Origin: CAZDVQ01 sp964508975
GTDB taxonomy: Bacteria > Bacteroidota > Bacteroidia > Chitinophagales > Saprospiraceae
DNA: 64,000 nt
Assembly: GCA_964508975.1 (NCBI GenBank)
Contig: CAZDVQ010000019.1
Location: 6,567 to 70,566, forward strand
Direction: 5' to 3'
Below the pieces are notes generated by a model. It was not told where the DNA came from and made no database searches. It saw only the letters and a list, made by a program, of their open reading frames with translations. Shown piece by piece: positions 60,815 to 64,000 of this stretch. The position numbers and the translations under genes are program-made. Within the stretch, counting starts at the first letter, position 1. Each line of letters starts with the position of its first letter.

Positions 60815-62740
60815 ATGCCATCCAACAACGTTATCCCCGACCGGATTCAAGATTTCTTGAAGCATTACCCGCCGTTTAACCTGATCCATGCACAGGCCTT
60901 GTCCAAGTTATCGGAACGGGTTTTCATCGAGTACCACGAGAAGGATAGCATCATTTTTAAGCAAGGCGACACCCTGAAAGACCAGATTTTCGTGGTGCGC
61001 CAAGGTGCCGTTGAGATTATACGCCACCAAGATGGCCAAGACTCCCTGCTAGATGTATGCGATGAAGGCGAGATGTTTGGCGTGCGCCCACTCTTGGCCG
61101 ATGAGCCTTACTTGGCCTCGGCTATCGTTCGGGAAGATGCGATACTATACGCCATCAAGCTCGATGAAATGCGGGCCTTGATTGAGCAAAACCCCAACTT
61201 GGCGGTTTACCTAGCCTCGATTTTTGCGGCCAACGTGGGCCGGGCCATCAGCCAGTCGTACAGCACCAACATGAAACCCGCTGAAAACCATGCTTTGATT
61301 GAGCTGGTCAGCGCCCGAAATACTAAAGCCCCGGTTACTTGTAGGCCAGATAGCAGCGTACAAGCAGCGGCTACGCAGATGCGGCAACATCGGGTAGGTT
61401 CAATCATCGTGGTCGACGAGCAGCTGTGCCCACTCGGCATTTTAACCGATACCGACCTGCGGAATAAAATCGCTACGGGTGATACGGATATCCAAAGCCC
61501 CGTGGCCGATATCATGAGCCGACCCGTCATTACCGTGGCCAAACAAGTAACCTTGGCCGAAAGCTTGCTGCAAATGCTGCGCTACAAGGTACACCACCTC
61601 TGTGTAACCGAGGATGGCAGCGTGAATACTGCCGTTCTTGGCGTGGTATCAGAACACGACCTTATGCTGTTGCAAGGCTCTAGCCCGGCTTTAATCCTGC
61701 GCGAAATGCTATCCTGCACACGCCGCGACGAATTGGCCAGCCTGCGTGCCCGTGCCGAAAAACTGGTGATGGGCTACATTGAACAAGAAGTATCGATAGA
61801 ATTTGTGGCAGGCGTGATCTCCGAAATCAACGACGCCATGATACACAAAGCCATTGAACTGGCACAAGACTACCTCGTTCAAGAACTTGACCTAAGCCAA
61901 CCCGAGGTGGCTTTTTGCTGGTTATCCCTAGGCAGCGAGGGTCGGGAAGAACAACTACTCCGCACCGACCAGGACAATGCTCTACTCTACGCCGATGTGC
62001 CCGAAGCCGAGGCGGCCAGTGTGAAACAATACTTCCTACAACTGGCACAACACGTAAACGATACCTTGCATGCTTGCGGCTTTGTGTATTGTCCTGCCGA
62101 CATGATGGCCCGAAACCCCAATTGGTGCTTGTCGCTCAGCGAGTGGCAACAACAATTCAAGCGTTGGATCCAAACCCCTGATGAGAAAGCCGTGCTGTAC
62201 AGTACCATATTTTTTGATTATCGCCCGGTATATGGCGATTACAGCCTAGCAGAAGCCCTAACCACTTCCATTTACCAACACCTGCAAGTCGAGGGGCTGT
62301 TCCTGCCCATATTGGCCAAAAACGCATTGACAAACCCAGCACCATTGAGTTTTTTCAGGAGTTTCGTGGTAGAGCGCAGCGGTGAGCACAAAAACGAGTT
62401 CGATATCAAATCGCGCGCTATGATGCCCTTGGCCGATGCCGCCAGGGTTTTATCCTTGCACCACAAGTTATCGGGCTTGAATAGTACCATCAAGCGATAC
62501 AAAAAACTGGCGCTACTGGAGCCCAACAATGCAGCCTTGTTTGAAGAGGCCGCCATGGCCTACGAAATTTTGATGCGTTTCAGGGCAACCGACGGTTTTA
62601 AGCACCAGGATTCGGGGCGTTTTATCCAGCCAGAAGCCCTGAACAAGATTGAACGCTTATCGCTGAAAAGCGCTTTTAAACCCATTGAAGACCTGCAAGC
62701 ATTGCTCAAGACACGCTTCCAATTAAGTTATTTGCGATAA
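60815..62740 (+). CDS. cNMP-binding, CBS-pair and DUF294 nucleotidyltransferase-like protein
   Basis: A protein of 641 residues from ATG 60815. Cyclic-nucleotide-binding domain (about 20-130, IIFKQGDTLKDQIFVVRQGA), two CBS domains (about 165-285, VGSIIVVDEQLCPLGILTDT and DIMSRPVITVAKQVTLAES), a DUF294 nucleotidyltransferase-like domain (LSLGSEGREEQLLRTDQDNA with GS and acidic pair) and a C-terminal helical domain. Relatives are thought to be signal-transduction proteins, some protein-uridylyltransferase-like. The 60779 start is a TTG and is rejected. Confidence 0.9.
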   Translation: MPSNNVIPDRIQDFLKHYPPFNLIHAQALSKLSERVFIEYHEKDSIIFKQGDTLKDQIFVVRQGAVEIIRHQDGQDSLLDVCDEGEMFGVRPLLADEPYLASAIVREDAILYAIKLDEMRALIEQNPNLAVYLASIFAANVGRAISQSYSTNMKPAENHALIELVSARNTKAPVTCRPDSSVQAAATQMRQHRVGSIIVVDEQLCPLGILTDTDLRNKIATGDTDIQSPVADIMSRPVITVAKQVTLAESLLQMLRYKVHHLCVTEDGSVNTAVLGVVSEHDLMLLQGSSPALILREMLSCTRRDELASLRARAEKLVMGYIEQEVSIEFVAGVISEINDAMIHKAIELAQDYLVQELDLSQPEVAFCWLSLGSEGREEQLLRTDQDNALLYADVPEAEAASVKQYFLQLAQHVNDTLHACGFVYCPADMMARNPNWCLSLSEWQQQFKRWIQTPDEKAVLYSTIFFDYRPVYGDYSLAEALTTSIYQHLQVEGLFLPILAKNALTNPAPLSFFRSFVVERSGEHKNEFDIKSRAMMPLADAARVLSLHHKLSGLNSTIKRYKKLALLEPNNAALFEEAAMAYEILMRFRATDGFKHQDSGRFIQPEALNKIERLSLKSAFKPIEDLQALLKTRFQLSYLR

Positions 62741-62801
62741 ATTTAAGCTACGGAGTTAATTTTTGCTTAACTTTCGCCGTGTTAACCAAATCAATTAGCC
62801 C

Positions 62802-63737
62802 ATGGAAGGCGACCATACGTGGTATATTATCGTAAATCCAGCCGCCGGGAGCGGCCGTACAGCTAAGCGCTGGCCTAAAATGAAAGCCGAACTCGAGATG
62901 CAAGGCATTGCGTTTGAGACGGCTTTCACCGAGGATAAATTACATGCTATTGAACTTGTGCGCGTGGCCGTTGAAAACGGTTACCGCAAGTTTATTTCCG
63001 TGGGCGGCGACGGCACGGCCAACGAGGTCATCAACGGTATTTTCCAGCAATATGAGGTAGATACCCGAGAATGTACCTTTGCCGTTATACCCGATGGCAC
63101 TGGTAACGACTGGATTAAAACCCACAGTATACCCAACGATTTCAAAAAGGCCATTGCCTTGATTAAAGCAGGGCATACCGTGGCACATGATATTGGTGTG
63201 GCTCAATACCACAAAAAAGGCGTGGAGTTAAATCGCTATTTCATCAACGTGGCGGGCATGGGCTACGATGCTTTCGTGACGAAAGCGTCGAACGAAATGA
63301 CCAATTTCGTGAGCAACAAGCTGTTCTATTTTTGGCTCATTTTTAAATGCCTTGGTCGATATAAACCAGCACGGGCTAGAGTAACCATTGATGGTGTGGT
63401 ACACGAAGATTTGTTTTACACCATGAATGCCGGTATATGTATTTACAATGGTGGCGGTGCACAGTTTACACCACACGCTGTGTCGGACGATGGCCTGTTG
63501 GCATTCACCGGTGTTCGGAATGTGTCCAAGCTAGAAGTGGTGCTCAATACCGCCAAGATATACTCGGGTAAAATTATAAACCACCCCAAGGCTTTTACGG
63601 CACAAGCCAAGCACATCAAACTTGAATCAACTGGAGGGCTGCCCACCTTGTTGGAAGTAGATGGCGAATACCTGGGCGAAACGCCTATCGAGCTTTCCGT
63701 CATAGAGAAAGCCATTCAAGTTATTAAGCCGAAATAA
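62802..63737 (+). CDS. Diacylglycerol kinase-family lipid kinase (YegS/BmrU-like)
   Basis: A protein of 311 residues: WYIIVNPAAGSGRTAKRW, the nucleotide motif FISVGGDGTANEVINGIF, VIPDGTGNDWIKT and a C-terminal beta domain ending LPTLLEVDGEYLGETPIELS. By family it phosphorylates a membrane lipid such as diacylglycerol or a sphingoid base. Its lipid target is unknown. Near-consensus TAACTTTCG lies about 30 bases upstream. Confidence 0.92.
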   Translation: MEGDHTWYIIVNPAAGSGRTAKRWPKMKAELEMQGIAFETAFTEDKLHAIELVRVAVENGYRKFISVGGDGTANEVINGIFQQYEVDTRECTFAVIPDGTGNDWIKTHSIPNDFKKAIALIKAGHTVAHDIGVAQYHKKGVELNRYFINVAGMGYDAFVTKASNEMTNFVSNKLFYFWLIFKCLGRYKPARARVTIDGVVHEDLFYTMNAGICIYNGGGAQFTPHAVSDDGLLAFTGVRNVSKLEVVLNTAKIYSGKIINHPKAFTAQAKHIKLESTGGLPTLLEVDGEYLGETPIELSVIEKAIQVIKPK

Positions 63738-63757
63738 GCCAAGAGCGCCTTAACCCT

Positions 63758-64000
63758 ATGAAATATATTGCCCTAGCAACCTGCTTGGTGCTTGTTGCTG
63801 CCTGTAAGCCCGGAACCGACCAACTCAGCAGGTCGCACAACCGTTTTTTCAACAAGCTGCTGGGTACCTGGAAACTGGACGGTGCCGACTTTTACGAGGT
63901 GTGGTCGCAATACGACTGCCTGTACCATGCCAACGCCTACGCCATGGAACAAGGCCGAAAAGAACCCATGGAGCGGATTGAAATAAAATCGGACGGCGAG
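63758..64000 (+). CDS. Lipoprotein, N-terminal fragment
   Basis: ATG 63758 opens 81 codons to the window end: lipoprotein signal MKYIALATCLVLVAACKPG (Cys16), then NRFFNKLLGTWKLDGADFYE and VWSQYDCLYHANAY. The GTWK start is lipocalin-like. The role is unknown and the C-terminus is outside the window. It follows the lipid kinase by 20 bases and may share its transcript. Confidence 0.75.
   Translation, partial: MKYIALATCLVLVAACKPGTDQLSRSHNRFFNKLLGTWKLDGADFYEVWSQYDCLYHANAYAMEQGRKEPMERIEIKSDGE

Noticed and set aside
1..64000. tRNA, rRNA and riboswitches
   Set aside because: I looked for tRNA-like CCA-proximal arms, GGTTCGAATCC motifs and long structured leaders and found none I could support. A dedicated search could still find a small RNA in the repeats.

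Overview
The window is a chromosomal stretch of a member of the Bacteroidota. Promoters carry the TAnnTTTG -7 box of this phylum, sometimes with TTTG about 19 bases upstream, and Shine-Dalgarno sequences are not evident. One secreted protein ends in a type IX secretion sorting domain, and DUF4175, DUF5686, a BNR-repeat beta-propeller and an NtrY-like kinase are families common in this phylum. I cannot name a genus. No rRNA, tRNA or CRISPR array was seen.

Layout. 1-170 is the start of a UbiD-family decarboxylase leaving the window. 1.0-11.2 kb holds an NtrY-like sensor kinase, a small unknown protein, a BamA/TamA-like outer membrane protein, a YeeZ-like reductase, a WecA/MraY-type phosphosugar transferase and an NtrC-like regulator without an HTH domain. 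11.3-20.6 kb holds a DUF5686 protein, a DUF2207 membrane protein, a Kbp-like BON-LysM protein, trmD and hscA. 21.0-22.7 kb is an AT-rich island: the broken C-terminal end of an RHS protein followed by a lipoprotein that may be its immunity partner. 23.5-31.8 kb holds a secreted unknown, a UvrD-like helicase fused to an Fe-S nuclease, a decayed toxin-antitoxin locus and a DUF4175/anti-sigma pair. 32.3-40.4 kb holds a CheY-like regulator, a START protein, two thioredoxin-like paralogues, an AtuA-related protein, a PKD/T9SS protein and the BNR protein. 41.0-50.6 kb holds an aldehyde dehydrogenase and heptose kinase pair, recG, lysS, an Rpn-like remnant and lnt. 50.7-54.8 kb holds a glucosaminidase-LysM protein, a sterol-desaturase family protein and an M16 peptidase. 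55.1-58.2 kb is a NAD salvage operon, nrtR-prs-nadV, with three matching candidate operators. 58.5-64.0 kb holds an APH-RapZ fusion, two lipoproteins, a cNMP/CBS/DUF294 protein and a lipid kinase.

The most unusual content is between the genes. About 20 copies of a GC-rich, hairpin-built modular repeat of 100-200 bp occupy the intergenic gaps. One edge is nearly always TTTTGGGCG (CGCCCAAAA when inverted). Hairpin arms differ between copies but stay self-complementary, and smaller palindromic modules are present in some copies and absent from others. A second repeat is a 160-bp foldback element (MITE-like) found twice at about 97% identity. Both copies have perfect TAA/TTA target duplications, both duplicate the stop codon of the adjacent gene, and both abut the trailing end of a GC-rich repeat.
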